Source: Elephas maximus indicus (Eukaryota > Chordata > Mammalia > Proboscidea > Elephantidae). From it: DNA of 64,000 nt. The stretch's first letter is position 1; each line of letters starts with the position of its first letter. A program made the translations under genes and the position numbers. Shown here one piece after another: positions 22,250-34,300 of the stretch. Under the pieces are notes generated by a model. The model saw nothing but the letters and a program-made list of their open reading frames with translations. It searched no databases and was not told the DNA's origin. The DNA lies in the NCBI RefSeq assembly GCF_024166365.1, contig NC_064826.1, positions 20,422,001-20,486,000 on the forward strand, in the 5' to 3' direction.

Positions 22250-22712
22250 GCTATTCCACTCAACGAAAAACTTTCAGTGGCTTTCCACTATCTAGAAAAT
22301 AAAGTCCAAATGGCTAAGAGTTGAGGGATTATACCAGCCTTTCCCACAATTACCTTACCCCTTCTTTGCCACCATATACAGTATGTCCTCTCACTGCCCC
22401 CTGTATGCCACACACACTTGCTCAGGTAGACCCCTCTGCCCAGGATTACCCCCTGCCTAATCCAAGTCCTGTTCTTCCTACGACATCCACGTCCTCCACG
22501 TGGCTATCCCAGGCGGAACAGCCCGCTAGGCTCTCTCCCTCCTGTGACTTTATCATCTCCATCCACCATTCATTTGGCAGCAGGTCTGTGCTAACCTGTT
22601 CCAAGTAGTTACTGTTTTTCTCTGTATAAATCTCCTCACTTAGCTTGTTAGCAGGACTATGTCTCTGAATATTGGGCCACTTGGACATAGGAGGTGTTCA
22701 GTAACTGTTTAC
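22250..22712 (+). mobile_element. L2 LINE 3' region
   Basis: It has CAGTGGCTTTCCACTATCTA, AAATAAAGTCCAAATGGCTA, TTGCTCAGGTAGACCCCTCT, TTAGCAGGACTATGTCTCTG and GGAGGTGTTCAGTAA, consistent with L2. Confidence 0.65.
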
Positions 22713-22959
22713 CAACACTGATCATAACCTTCCTGATTTTCAGAAACTCGATTCTGTCCTCTTCAGCCTTGACCTCTGCAGACTGAAGAGCCGGGAAGCG
22801 TTTTACCCTGCTCCAGAATGAAGTCAGGTTTTCCCATAATGACATTCTTAAGGTGCCGCTGCCAGATGCCATATGGTAGTTCAGGTGCCTCTTATGTGAA
22901 GGTAAAACAGGCTGTTTTGTTCCTACTAAAGGCTTCCCAGACAGAAAGAGAGACATATG

Positions 22960-23105
22960 CATTCTGATCCTGCCACTGAATGGGGTATGAACCTCAATAT
23001 CCTTATATGTAAAACAGTAGTTACTGCCCTCCCCCAGGGTCGTCAGAACTAGTTGTGCCAACACAGGGAAGTCTGGCTCAGTGCCTGGCACACTGTAGGT
23101 ATACC
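22960..23105 (+). mobile_element. MIR SINE remnant
   Basis: GAACCTCAATATCCTTATATG, then GTAAAACAGTAG, GGGTCGTCAG and CAGTGCCTGGCACACTGTAG follow the MIR 3' half. Confidence 0.6.
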
Positions 23106-25002
23106 ATGAAAGTTAGCTGCTTATCAGAGATGCCTAAGTGGTTTAGGGAAGGCTGGCTGGGGTCACAGATGTCAGACGAAAGTTCCCAGGAAACCGGGAG
23201 GAAAGCAGAGACACACAGATCCCCTTTCTTTTAGCAGCAGTTCACTCCTGCAGGAAGCACTTCATTGCTAACAGCCCTCAAAGACACAAAGATCAGAGGG
23301 AAAAGCCACAGAATCAGGGCAGATGGACGGGCAGGCAGCTTCCCCTCAGAAGCTCAGTGATGGTCAGCCTGGCACCGGAACTGGCTCACCCAGATGGATA
23401 TAGAACGGCTGCCGACTGGCCTGGTGCACTCACGGTAAATAACCTGGGCCAAGCCACTAGTCAATATTAAGAATGGTTAACTGTATGGTTGGGGCAGCAG
23501 GATACGTCATCAGTGATAATTTTCTAGACATCTCCAGAAATGAATAAAATGGGCTTAAGCGAAGCAGAGCACAGGGCTGCAGGTCTGATCAGGGTTACCC
23601 AGACCTAGACTGTCACCCCACCCCGCCCCCGACAAGATAGAGCAGGACAGACAGCCTGAGGAAGAATGGGCCTTTCATTTGCCCTCACAGTCTAGGAAAC
23701 CTTTGGGAATTGTTGTTTGCTGTAACTGAATCTTTCAGCCCCAAGGCCTTCCAAGTTGGTCACGGAAATATCTTTAGTTGGGAGAAAAATACTGATGGTT
23801 AGGGGAGAAAAACAGAGAGCTAAACAAATAAGTGATCAAATAAGCAGAAGAGTTGGTAGAAGATAAATAATTCTTACAACCCAGAGGAAAAATTTGCAAT
23901 TCACATGCTATGCCTTCTGTAGTGTAGTCCATAGACACGAAAGTTAACTACAGTAACTTTCTGAAAGCCGGAACCTGGGTAAGGGGGATACCTGTCAGAG
24001 AAGAAAAACTCAAATGTTCTCCACTAAAAAAAGCAATAGAGAAGTGGTAAGACTGCGTCATCAAGGAGGGAAACTTGTGAGTCCTGGAAAAACAAGGCAG
24101 TCCTGTGGAGTTCCGGCTCTCACAGGTTTCACTTTATATTGACCAGGAAATGCTGGTTTAAATGAGGAACAAAGGCTCTGACTGGAAAGGACAGGAATTC
24201 ATAAGGAAGAAATGAAACCATGTGTAGCATCACTCGAGAAACTCCTGCCATGTCCGATAAGCCATCAAGGGTGCCTACAGATGTCTCTAGAGGTGACGGG
24301 TAGAAGGGCAGCCCTTTAGAAAATTTAATTTGCAGGCCTGGAAAGAAACTCATAGCAGCAGCTGCCAGCTAAGGAAAGCCACTATGTTACGAAGACAATT
24401 GGGCATGGTGTGTGTCCGTACTGAAGTGGGACAAGATAAAGAGAAATCAGGTGAAGAAGCGAGTCCAGTGGTCAGACAGCAGATAGCAAGGCTGAGAATG
24501 ACAAACCAGGAGCAGAAGGAAAGAGGGCAGATGCAGGGCAAGAAAAGGAAGGTCATCAAGCAAAAAGGAGATCCAGGTGGCCTTCTGAGAGTAAGGCAAA
24601 GGGGAAATAGAGAAAAAGCAGTTCTCGCTCAGTGAGTCAGTTTCTATTAGCTGCTTCTCGGACATTTAATCCTCCTTTTCCGTGTTTTCTAAGTCCATGG
24701 CTTTGGGTGCATTTGAAGGATTTACGGATTAAAATATGTCTTACATCTGGCAAGTACTAAATATTCTCATGAAGCCAATAGCAGTCTCACAGGTGTCCAG
24801 GTGTAAGGGACACTTCAGAGCGTCCAAGGTTTTCTCCCCTCTTGCCAGACGATCTCACTTGGAAATGCTGCATTCTGGAATAACTTTTATAGCAACGACT
24901 AACGCTTAGTTGGGATTGTGACACTATCTTTTATCTGATTTTGTAGATCACCAGGAAATTCCTCTTGCCCTCCCCCACCATCTCTAAGCTAAATGTTAAA
25001 AT

Positions 25003-26188
25003 AAAATTCATTTTTATTTTTTTAACATTGCTGTCAGGCGCTGCTGAGTTGGTTCCAACTCAAGGTGACCCTACGTGCAAGAGAAGGACGATGGCTGGTC
25101 CTGCTCCAGCTTCACAAGCGTTGCTATGTTTGAGTCCACTGTTGCAGCCCTTCTGTCAACCCGTCTCGTCTAGGGTCTTCCTGTTTTTTGCTGACCCTCT
25201 ACCTTACCAAGCATGAGGTCGTTCTCCAGGGACTGCTCCCTCCTGATAACATGTCCGAAGTACCTGAGACGAAGTCTTGCCATCCTTGATTCCAAGGAGC
25301 ACCCTGGCTGTTCTTCTTCTAAGACAGACTTGTTCATTCTTCTGGAAGTCCACGGTATACTCAATATTCTTTGTCAACACCATGATTCAAAGACATCAAT
25401 TCTTCTTTGGTCTTCCTTATTCATTGTCCAGCTTTCACAGGCATACAATTGAAAATATAATGGCTTGAATCAGGTGCACCTTAGTCCTCAGGGTGACATC
25501 TTTGCTCTTTAACACTTTAAAGAAGTCTTTTGCAGCAGATTTGCCCGATGCAATATGTCATTTGATTTCTTGACTGCGGCTTCCATGGGTGTTGATTAAG
25601 GATCCAGGTAAAACAAAATCCTTGACAACTTCAATCTTTTCTCTGTTTATCATGATGTTGCTTATTGGTCCAGTTGTGAGGATTTTTGTTTTCTTTATGT
25701 TGAGCGGAAACCCTGGTGGCGTAGCGGTTAAGTGCTATGGCTGCTAACCAAGAGGTTGGCAGTTCAAATCCGCCAGGCGCTCCTTGGAAACTATGGGGTA
25801 GTTCTACTCTGTCCTATAGGGTCGCTATGAGTCGGAATCGACTTGACAGCAGTGGGTTTGGTTTTTATGTTGAGGTGCGGTCCATACTGAAGGCTGTAGT
25901 CTTTGATCTTCATCAGTAAGTGCGTCAAATCCACTTTGCTTTCAGCAAGCAACGCTATGTCATCTGCATAGCGCACGTTGTTAATGAGTCTTCCACCAAT
26001 TCTGATGCCATGTTTTTCTTCATACAGTCCAGTTTCTTGGATTATTTGCTCAGCATACAGACTAATTATGGTGAAAGGATACAACTCTGATGCACGCCTT
26101 TCCTGATTTTAAACTATGCAGTATCCCCTTGTTCTGTTCACATGACTGCCTCTTGGTCTACTTATGGTTCTACATGAGCACAACTAAG
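25003..26188 (-). mobile_element. RTE (BovB-like) LINE fragment with reverse transcriptase YADD box
   Basis: On the minus strand it encodes part of an RTE reverse transcriptase: EKHGIRIGGRLINNVRYADD (YADD at 25970-25959), then IALLAESK and HLLMKIKDYSLQYG. After that comes the C-terminal region (RYFGHVIRREQSLENDLMLG) and the 3' tail at 25026. It is 5'-truncated and disrupted by stops and by an AfroSINE at 25705-25863. TGTTAAAAT at 24994-25002 and 26189-26197 is a possible target-site duplication. RTEs of this type in elephants are BovB relatives and plausible mobilisers of AfroSINEs. Confidence 0.88.
25705..25863 (+). mobile_element. AfroSINE nested in RTE, with 11-bp target-site duplication
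   Basis: The head CGGAAACCCTGGTGGCGTAG runs through TCAAATCCGCCAGGCGCTCC, TGTCCTATAGGGTCGCTATG and AGTGGGTTTGG. It is flanked by TTTATGTTGAG at 25694-25704 and 25864-25874. Excising it rejoins the RTE sequence exactly as in the intact second copy near 51610. Short type; well preserved, so relatively young. Confidence 0.95.
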
Positions 26189-26321
26189 TGTTAAAATCTT
26201 TTTGAGATACAATTTCCTCTTGGCATTATAGGAGATGGCCAAAAATATCATGAAGTTAGGATTTTGTGCCTTAGTATTCAGAACCACTGTGGTTTATTAT
26301 CCTGGAGCTTGAGCTCTCAGT

Positions 26322-26439
26322 GGGGGGGGGGGTGGTGGTGGTGGTGGTGGTGGTGGTGGTGGTGGTGGTGGTGGTGGTGGTGGTGGTGGTGGTGGTGGTG
26401 GTGGTGGTGGTGGTGGTGGTGGTGGTGGTGGTGGTGGTG
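26322..26439. repeat. (GGT)n trinucleotide microsatellite, about 36 units
   Basis: A G-run of 11 is followed by an uninterrupted GGT array of about 109 bp ending GGTGAATAAG. On the NRF1 transcript strand it reads (ACC)n. The purity suggests length polymorphism and possible assembly uncertainty. Confidence 0.97.
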
Positions 26440-27187
26440 AATAAGTGTACTCCAAGGCCTGCTGACCTGACCAAGAGGGTTTTTAAATGAAAATGGAAGA
26501 AAAGTGTTCTCCTAGAGCTCATGGGATGTCTATGTGCCCTAGAGGACATGTGATGTGACCTTACAGAGAAGGGCTGGAGGTGCCCAGTAAATTTCCAGAA
26601 GAAGTAAGTGGGAAGAAGGGTCTTCAAAGTCTACGTACAAAGGGGCAGTATACGGACAGTAAGTACAGTGAATAAGTATTTTTAAACAGAAAGAGGGTGA
26701 TAAATCAACTGAGAAATTCTTGATTTGTTTTCAGAAGAGTAGAGGAAAATAGTAGAGAAGCTACTAGATGAATTTGAGATGATGGAAATCTCAGGAGAAA
26801 GTCATCGAGCTGTCCAAGGGTTTGTGATGATCAGTTATTCAGAGTTTAGGAAAGGAGGGTTATTTATTCTTCTGTTATTTCTATTATTTTTCAAACTCTT
26901 CATTATAGAAAATTTCAAATGTGCACAGAAGGAGAGACAGCAGTACAATGAACCTACCCAGCTCCTACCTTTTACATTTAAACAGGGAGACTGAGGCAAG
27001 GAAACTTCCAAAGATGTGCTATTGATTTTTCAACCTCTCACTTAGCATAATCTATAGGGTACTGTTTGGGGAAAAAAAAAAAACTTTTTAAGAGAGCCTA
27101 TAAAGGGCAGAATTAAATTTGCTTTAGACAGTGAAACATCTGAAGATGGCAAATTGGAAAGTGGAGATAAATGTGTGATAGTCACAC

Positions 27188-27286
27188 AGAGAGAAATCTA
27201 TCCTGATAAACTTCATATTGAGAGAGAAATCTATCCTGATAAACTTCATATTGAGAGAGAAATCTATCCTGATAAACTTCATATTG
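27188..27286. repeat. Perfect tandem repeat, 3 x 33 bp
   Basis: Three identical 33-bp units at 27188-27220, 27221-27253 and 27254-27286, each starting AGAGAGAAATCTATCC. Because 33 is a multiple of three, a plus-strand frame (27154-27339) shows a repeated REIYPDKLHIE peptide; there is no other sign that it is coding. Confidence 0.97.
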
Positions 27287-27879
27287 ATCAAGTATTTATC
27301 CTGCCTTTCCCATATGAACTATACCATATTTTTATGTAAATAACATGTACCTTCTTTGTTTTTTTGCCTACCATGCCCTCCTCCTCGAGGTATTTTCGTA
27401 AGCTTATGCTAACTTTTTTTTTTTCAGCAACATGTTAAAAAAAAAAAAAATTGGCAAAGCGGCCAGTAGGAAAATAACTTGAGGGGGAAGGGCGTGGTTC
27501 GCAAAGAATCGTAGAAGGCATGCATTATTTGTGTAAAAATATGGTACTTACCATAACCAAATTGTTAATGGGACCCATTCTTCATAAAAGAATTCCAGCT
27601 AATAAATCCAAAAGGAATGATACCATTAGAAAAACCACCACCGTTAACAAAATAATGGATCTATACAAATGTTATCAACGGCTGCTAAAACCATTACATG
27701 AAAGGGAGGCAGGAGAGTTTATTAACATACTAAACAATCTTAGTAATACTAAACATGGCACAACGTGATATCATGTGCCTCCTGACATGCTGCAAAAGCA
27801 AGCCTGCAGTACCACCTTTCACGTAATCTTGTCAAAGACAACATTTAACAGCAATCATATTGAATCTCTCTAACTACCG

Positions 27880-28395
27880 GTTGGTGGAAAACACAGGCGC
27901 TAGTGGAACAAGTTAAAGAATACCACAAGATGAATGCAATGTGGCATCCTGGATTGGACTCTGGAATAGAGAAAGGACATTAATGGAAAAACTGGTGAAG
28001 TCCAAATAAAGTCTGTCATTTAGTACAAATAGCGTTGGGTTCTGAAGAGCCCTGGTGGCGTGACGGTTAAATGCTCAGTTGCTAACCAAGACATTGGCGG
28101 TTCGAACCCACCAGCCACTCTGGGGGAAGAAGATGCAGCAGTCTACCTCCATAAAGGTTACAGCCTTGGAAACCCTACGGGGCAGATCTACTCTGTTCTA
28201 TAGGGTCGATATGCATCGGAATTGACCCTGTGGCAGTGAGTTTGGGTTTTTGAGGTTTTTTTTAGTGTTGTACCGATGTTAAATAAGATGTTAATATTAG
28301 GGGAAGTTAGGTGAAGGTATATAGGAACTCTGGAGTATTTTTGCAACTTTTCCGTTACTAAAATTATTCCAAAATAAGAAGTTTATTTAAAAAAA
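27880..28395 (+). mobile_element. Old LINE-1-like 3' end, split by an AfroSINE
   Basis: GAAAAACTGGTGAAGTCCAA and AATAAAGTCTGTCATTTAG before the SINE, then TTAGGGGAAGTTAGGTGAAG, CTAAAATTATTCCAAAATAA and an A-run after it, form the familiar 3' end of an ancient mammalian LINE. The preceding stretch 27490-27880 may be its 5' continuation, with a chance frame at 27520-27768. Confidence 0.6.
28047..28252 (+). mobile_element. AfroSINE, long type
   Basis: The head AGAGCCCTGGTGGCGTGACG is followed by GCGGTTCGAACCCACCAGCC, the central block GGGGAAGAAGATGCAGCAGT, TTACAGCCTTGGAAACCCTA and the tail. The central block is retained. Confidence 0.9.
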
Positions 28396-28849
28396 AAAAA
28401 ACCACCACAGAAAGCAATCAATCAAATCCAGAATATGGGAACTCTACAGGAAGAATGATTGGATTCCTCAACAATTAATTATAAATGGCTTGGGAACAAT
28501 AACAAATAAGCAAAAATTAAATTAACAGGACAGGAAACTGTTATTAAATAAAAGAACAAAAATGCCCAAGACATATTAATCAAATACAATGCGTGGGACT
28601 GTTTTGATCCCGATTCAAACATACAAACAGCAGAGAGATTTTTCAGACAATTAGGGAAATCTGAAAAGGGTGGGTGGTTATTGTATGATACTAAGGAATT
28701 GCTTAAAATTTTGTCAAGTATGATAATGACATTATAGGAAAATAAAAAACTCCATATTGAAAGACTTATGGGTAATATTATATGCTGTCTTGAATTTTCT
28801 CTAATATTTAACAGACACTGCCTACCACCCCATCCCATCCCCATCCCTC

Positions 28850-29000
28850 ACAAAAAAATGGTTAGGAGGAGAGAGACGAAATAGGACAGGTCCTGTGTTA
28901 GCAACTGTTGAAGCTAATGGCGGGTACATGGGAGTTCATTACACTATTTTCTGTTTTTTAGTATGTTTGAAAGTTTCCATAAGAAATTTAAAATTAATAA
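28850..29000 (+). mobile_element. Old LINE-1-like 3' end
   Basis: GGCGGGTACATGGGAGTTCA, CATTACACTATTTTCTG and AGTATGTTTGAAAGTTTCC are typical of ancient L1 3' termini. Confidence 0.5.
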
Positions 29001-30906
29001 ACTTCGCCTTGAGAGAAGAACCTTAGCTCGTCATTTCTTCCTACAGGCACAAAATGTCCCTCTCACTGGTGTCAAATATGCACTATGGGAGAACTGCCTA
29101 GATTCTTCAGAACTATAATAGTGGAACTCTGACCAAAATGATGGTCATTTAAGAATGAATTTTAGGTTTTTCTCTAGTGACCATGGCCTAATGTAGGCGG
29201 CTCTGGAGCTCACTAGGTCCTGCGTGCTGGGCCTCTGGTATTGTACCACTATGCCCCTCTTACCTGGTAGATAGGGGTCTACCAGTTCCTATGCTGATGC
29301 AGCTCTCTCCTAAGAAGCTTTTCTTTGTGATGGCTGAGAGGAAGTGGACCTTTCAGACACCAACCAAGAAGAAAGCCAATAAAAGCAGCCCAGAATCATG
29401 GACTATGAGAATGTCACGAAATTTCTCTACTTCTAAGACTTCCCCATGTTTGCCATCGTCTGTTACTTACATAGAAAGACCAGTAACAGGAAAGGGCCTG
29501 GGGTGTTGATTTTCAGGCTCAGAGGTGTGTTTCTGGTCATGTATACCATCTATCCTCTGCACAGCCAGTCTCGGGGAAAGTGGAACCCAAGAAACAGGGT
29601 GGGCAGTGGCAGCTTTAACAAAGGAAGGAGAAAGTGCCCTAGACCTTTAAGGCACAGGGAGACACAGAGAGGCTCACAGGAGCCAGATGGATCTATCTAT
29701 GACAGAATTTGGGGATTACTGAGCAGGCAACTCAGGCAGTTCTGCTTTGGGACTGTGTGATCAAGACACCATGGAAAGAACCAAATTTTAGGGGCACATA
29801 TCTAAGAATTACACATTAAAAGGATTTCTGAAAAGTGAGTAGGATGTCAACGTTTGGGAGTCATTGCAAAAACATCACCCAGTCCTTTGAGCTTTTACAG
29901 ATCTCAAAGGTAACAATGGGTCTTGGCTGCAGAGCAAGGCTCGCACCTCAGTGAGGCCATCCATAGCATGCCAGAATCTTCCAGAGGCAATTGGGGGAAG
30001 AGAGAAAGAGGGAGAAAGGAAAGAAAGACAGCTGGCATGGCCCAGTGGGGAGACAGCGAAACACCGTCCATGGAGGAAGCAGTGCTGCAAAGGCAGACTC
30101 TCTGTACTACTCTTCCCTAGGCCACTTCCTGTCCCTCAAGATGAACCCACCTGTGGCATTCCCAACCAGGATCCACTGGTAACCTGCACAGTAGGCCACA
30201 AAGAGGCCTGACTGTAACATAGAGCTTTTAAGAAGCACTGAGCCAGGCTGGCCATCAGGCCCTGCTGTGGAGGGGCAACCACAGGTATAAGCTGCTATGA
30301 TGTCCACCCTGGGGGTTGACAAAGCTCTGGAGAACATCCAGCACACCAAATGCCCTGGTGCATGTGTTTACAAAAGCCAGCTCTCAGCTGAGCCAAAGGA
30401 GGGTACACGTCATCCCCCCACATCTTCTCCCTCTGAACTGGAATGCATGATGCGGCTTCCTTAAGGCAGGCTTACCTTTCTGATTATGTCTCCCTTAAGC
30501 TAATATGAAAGCTGATTTGCATTCCTTAAGAACCCAGCAGCTGAGTGGAGGTGGGAGAGATGGCCCAGGCTGACACTGGCTTGCTAAGGGAAACTGTCCA
30601 AGGACTTCAAATTTGTCCTGAGTAATCTGCATGACAGATAATCTGTGTGTGACAACTAAGAGGTGGCCACATTTATAAAACTGACAGACCTCTCTAGTCT
30701 CATGGGTCTGCTGTGAGGATAAGTAACATTACGTTCCCATAACTTAAGTGCTCGAGAAAAAAGACTATCCAAATTTGACGTGGTATTGTTATTTCCATAT
30801 GGGGTTTCTCCCACGAGTCAAAGTAATTTTCTTTTTAACACTTCAGTCCATATAGTGGGTACTAGAGGCAGGCAAATGGAGGATGCATTTGGTGCCTTTG
30901 GTGCCA

Positions 30907-31073
30907 AGGAGCCCTGGTGGTGCAGTGGTTCAAGAGCTTGGCTGCTAACCAAAGGGTCAGCAGTTTGAATCCACCAGCTGCTCCTCAGAAACCTTACAGG
31001 GCAGTTCTACTCTGTCCTATAGGGTCGCTATGAGTCAAAATCAACTTGATGGCAATGGGTTTGGTTTTTTGGT
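30907..31073 (+). mobile_element. AfroSINE, short type
   Basis: The head AGCCCTGGTGGTGCAGTGG, B-box-like CAGTTTGAATCCACC, and then GCTGCTCCTCAGAAACCTTA show the central deletion. It ends in GGCAATGGGTTTGG. GGTGCCAAG just before and GGTACCAAG just after may be a target-site duplication with one mismatch. Confidence 0.92.
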
Positions 31074-31499
31074 ACCAAGAGTTGCTGAGAATGGAAGATG
31101 CTACCAGCCCCGTATTCTATTCTCAGGAGTGTTGCCCACACTCCATGATGTCCACACACTGAGCCGCCCTCTTGTTAGCCGGAGAAAAGAACTTTCCAAT
31201 CAAACAGAAGAGACCTGAAAGCTTAAAGAAGGGAAAGCCAGGGAGCAGGTCAACTGAAAGCATATATTCCTAAGAATTAAAATAGCCTTTCTCACTGGTT
31301 ACAATTCAGTATTTTTGGAGCAGAAGGGAAGTACATGAGATTCCTGAAGGAAAAAAATAAAAGAAGGTGAAAAGATAAAGAAGGAGTTGTTCCAGAAACA
31401 TTTAGGCAAATTTCCTTTTCCTCGTCCAACACTGCTGAAACCGAAAATCCAAGGCTTCCTTCAGCATTTAAAACATTTCAAGAGATTAAGATCAATCTC

Positions 31500-31680
31500 T
31501 AAAACAGGGCTGTCTGACAGAACTTTCTGGATGATGGATATGCTCTATTTGTGCGCTGCCCACTTCGCTGGCTACTGGGCACTTGAAATGTGGCTAGTGC
31601 GATTGAAGAACTGAATTTTAAGTTTTACTTATTTTAATTAATTTAAATAGCTGGAGAGCAGCTCTATAACCTTTCTAGGG
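31500..31680 (+). mobile_element. MER5A-type hAT (Charlie) DNA transposon remnant
   Basis: It carries CAGGGCTGTCTGACAGAAC, GATGATGGATATGCTCTATT and GGCACTTGAAATGTGGCTAG, followed by TGAATTTTAAGTTTTAC, the MER5 signature. Nonautonomous. Confidence 0.75.
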
Positions 31681-31979
31681 CTTCCGGTGTGCCAAGTCCA
31701 CATCACAGACATGCATCATACACCCACCACACACCACTGGGAGAACTGCCTTTGCTTGGGTGGAAACTCCATCTAAAACTGGGTGCACTTTGCAGTCATC
31801 TAAAATATATTTTCCTGCTACTCCCCTTATTTATATCACAGGGTCTTTCCTTTGCTGCTCTATCCCACATCAGCTGATTTTAACATCCCCCCCGCCCCGC
31901 CCGAGGCCCAAAGGCCCCTACAAGAGAAACTATTAACATTTGAGAACAACATGCTTTAACTATACATTATAGTGCTACA

Positions 31980-32990
31980 AGTGATACGGAGAGGCTGGGC
32001 TGGGCAAAATCAGACAAATGACTGGCCGCCTTTTTAGTGAGCCAATCTGATAGCACGGTCTTTGTAGTCTCAGGCAGAGTAGTGTCTCGGCTTCCATATT
32101 TAGACCCTTTCTATGACTCTCAGATCCACTTTGCTAGATTTACAATGGAAAAGATGCTTTTATCAATTTCACTTCGACAACTCCATTTAGGCTCTGAAAA
32201 TCTCTAAATTGGGGCCTTCCTAGTATTTTTTTTTTTAGTAATGAAGATTTGGGGTAATTATAATGTCACAGGCAATTGTGTTGACAAAGCAAAACCACCA
32301 TGTCTCCTTGCTGGGCCTTTGCTCTCAGGCTGACCAACAGGAGGAGAAAAGAGGCTTTGTCAGGAGCAGATGTGCACTGGGAGGCCCCAGGAAAGCAGAT
32401 CTGTTGAATGAAGCAGGTGCCACTTAGACATTCACTTTGCTGACTCCAACCACAACCTTCCCTTCATTTGATACCCTGCTTTTGGCAGGAGGATGGGGAG
32501 AGAGCATTGCACAAAAAGGCAGCATGTTTATCCTGTTCAGATTATGGCCTCAGCCAGGCTGCTGCTGCCGGGTTCTGCACACTTGCTTTTTATTAAGCAA
32601 ATGTTAGAGCTGGGCTCTGGGAAGCGAATCCCTGTATTTACACGGGTAACCTGAGAGCAAGAGGGCCCCAAACCACAGTGGCTGTGATGTGTAAGCTATT
32701 AGAGTTAATAACAGTGCGCCGACATTCCTTCAAAATCCTAATGGAAGCATAAATAAAAAGAGGAAAGTCCCCCTACTCAAGAACCCTAAAAACTTCATTC
32801 TGTCATAACTTTTCCGGTTGTGATATTCTGGTCGCTGTGTGACCTGTGATTAATTCCCTTTTTACATGCTCAATTGAAATCCACTTTTCCCATCCACGTA
32901 GTCAACAGAAATAGCTCCAATGGATTTGGTATGAAGAAAAGAAAAAATCCCGTCACAGAATATTACCTGTAATGACAGGCACCAAGATTC
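31980..32990. other. Repeat-poor intronic block
   Basis: About 1 kb with no recognisable transposon and balanced composition, between MER5A and unassigned sequence. It includes AATTATAATGTCACAGGCAA and CTTTTTATTAAGCAAATG. It could be a conserved noncoding element, but that cannot be tested from one sequence. Confidence 0.35.
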
Positions 32991-34124
32991 TGTCTTGGTT
33001 ACAAGGAGTTGCAATCATCTAAGGCCAGAATCTATCTTCCGAATATAAAGACACAGAAAGATCTGGGGACCTAAAGGAAGAAGAATGAGATAAGGAAACC
33101 TGTAACATGGCCTGGAGGACACTGGGGATGGGGAGGGCTCGGTGGTGGCCATCTGCCTGGCCAGGCTGCCAGATGGTAGGCACCTTCCTGGGACTCTCTG
33201 CCCCTCGGCCCTGCCCTGGGCCCTCTGCCCTGGCTGTTCCTGGCTCAGATCACCGTCCTGGTCAAAGAATGGTACACTGGCTCGTCATGTTTCCCCACAA
33301 TGAGAACAGCTGACCTATTCAGACCAAGGAATAGATGAAGGAATGTTGACCTGGCTTGACAATGTGTGCTAATTCCCGCTGGGGCCCTGAAGAGCCTGAA
33401 AAACTCAGAAGACAACTCTGGAGGCACTGGGCCTGTAACAGGGAAAGCATCTAAAGGCTACATCTGAAGGACACGGCCAGGGCTCAAATGAGAACTAGGA
33501 ATAGACACGTAGACTGGCCATCATTTCATGGTTAAGGTCCTCTACACTACCTTTGTTCTGCAGTCTGAGTAGTAGAGACCACATTAGCAATTCCTTGTAT
33601 ACAAATGACAAATGCCTGAGGCCCCATCAGCTCAATCAGGCAGAGGTGAGATAGCAGAGCTGAAAACCACCAAGAAGGACAGGGGATACTGAGGGGTCAG
33701 CATCTTTGCAGGAGGGAAAGAAAGGCTGCTAACTGCAAATGCCTTCAGCTCTGGGGCTGTGTTTGATGAGTGACAGGAAAGCCTGGTAATTCTAGAGCAG
33801 CGAGTCTCAGTGTTGTCTGCCCCAACATGCCTGAGAGACACAATAGGCTTCCATCAGAAACCAAGGCTTCCGGAAGCAGGGGTTCTCGGCGTGAGATCTG
33901 CCACCTCCATCCCTCAATGGAAGCTGACTGGCCCAGTTTCTAAGACTGCGGCTCCCAAGTGCTGAGAGTGCACCTGTGGAGATTAATCCTCTTCCCATCC
34001 AGTGAGTGTTTAACAGCAGTAGTAGCAGCAGAAGGTAACAGTGACTGCTTGCTCATGAAGCCACACAGCTCCCTGAATGGGGAGCGTGCAGAGTTAGAAC
34101 TGCCTCCTCCTTCTGAGAGCTATT

Positions 34125-34300
34125 CTGGAAGGCATTTAAAAAAATTGTTTATTATTTTTTTTATTTTTGGTTGCAACGTACACAATCAAACATACATTCA
34201 TTCACAACTTCTACATGAAGAGTTCAATAACACTGGCTACATACTTCACAGTGTCACCATCCTATCTCTACCCATCTTGTGTCATCACCATTAACAGAAG
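34125..34300 (-). mobile_element. Possible old LINE-1 3' end
   Basis: An A/T-rich start (TTTATTATTTTTTTTATTTT) is followed by CAACGTACACAATCAAACAT and ATTCACAACTTCTACATG. The order resembles a reverse-oriented L1 3' end, but the family is uncertain. Confidence 0.35.

Noticed and set aside
24330-24635. 101-codon Lys/Arg/Gln-rich frame (plus)
   Set aside because: Purine-rich composition explains the open frame; no initiation, splice or family evidence.
26271-26627. Minus-strand frame with a poly-threonine run
   Set aside because: The run is simply the GGT microsatellite read as ACC codons.
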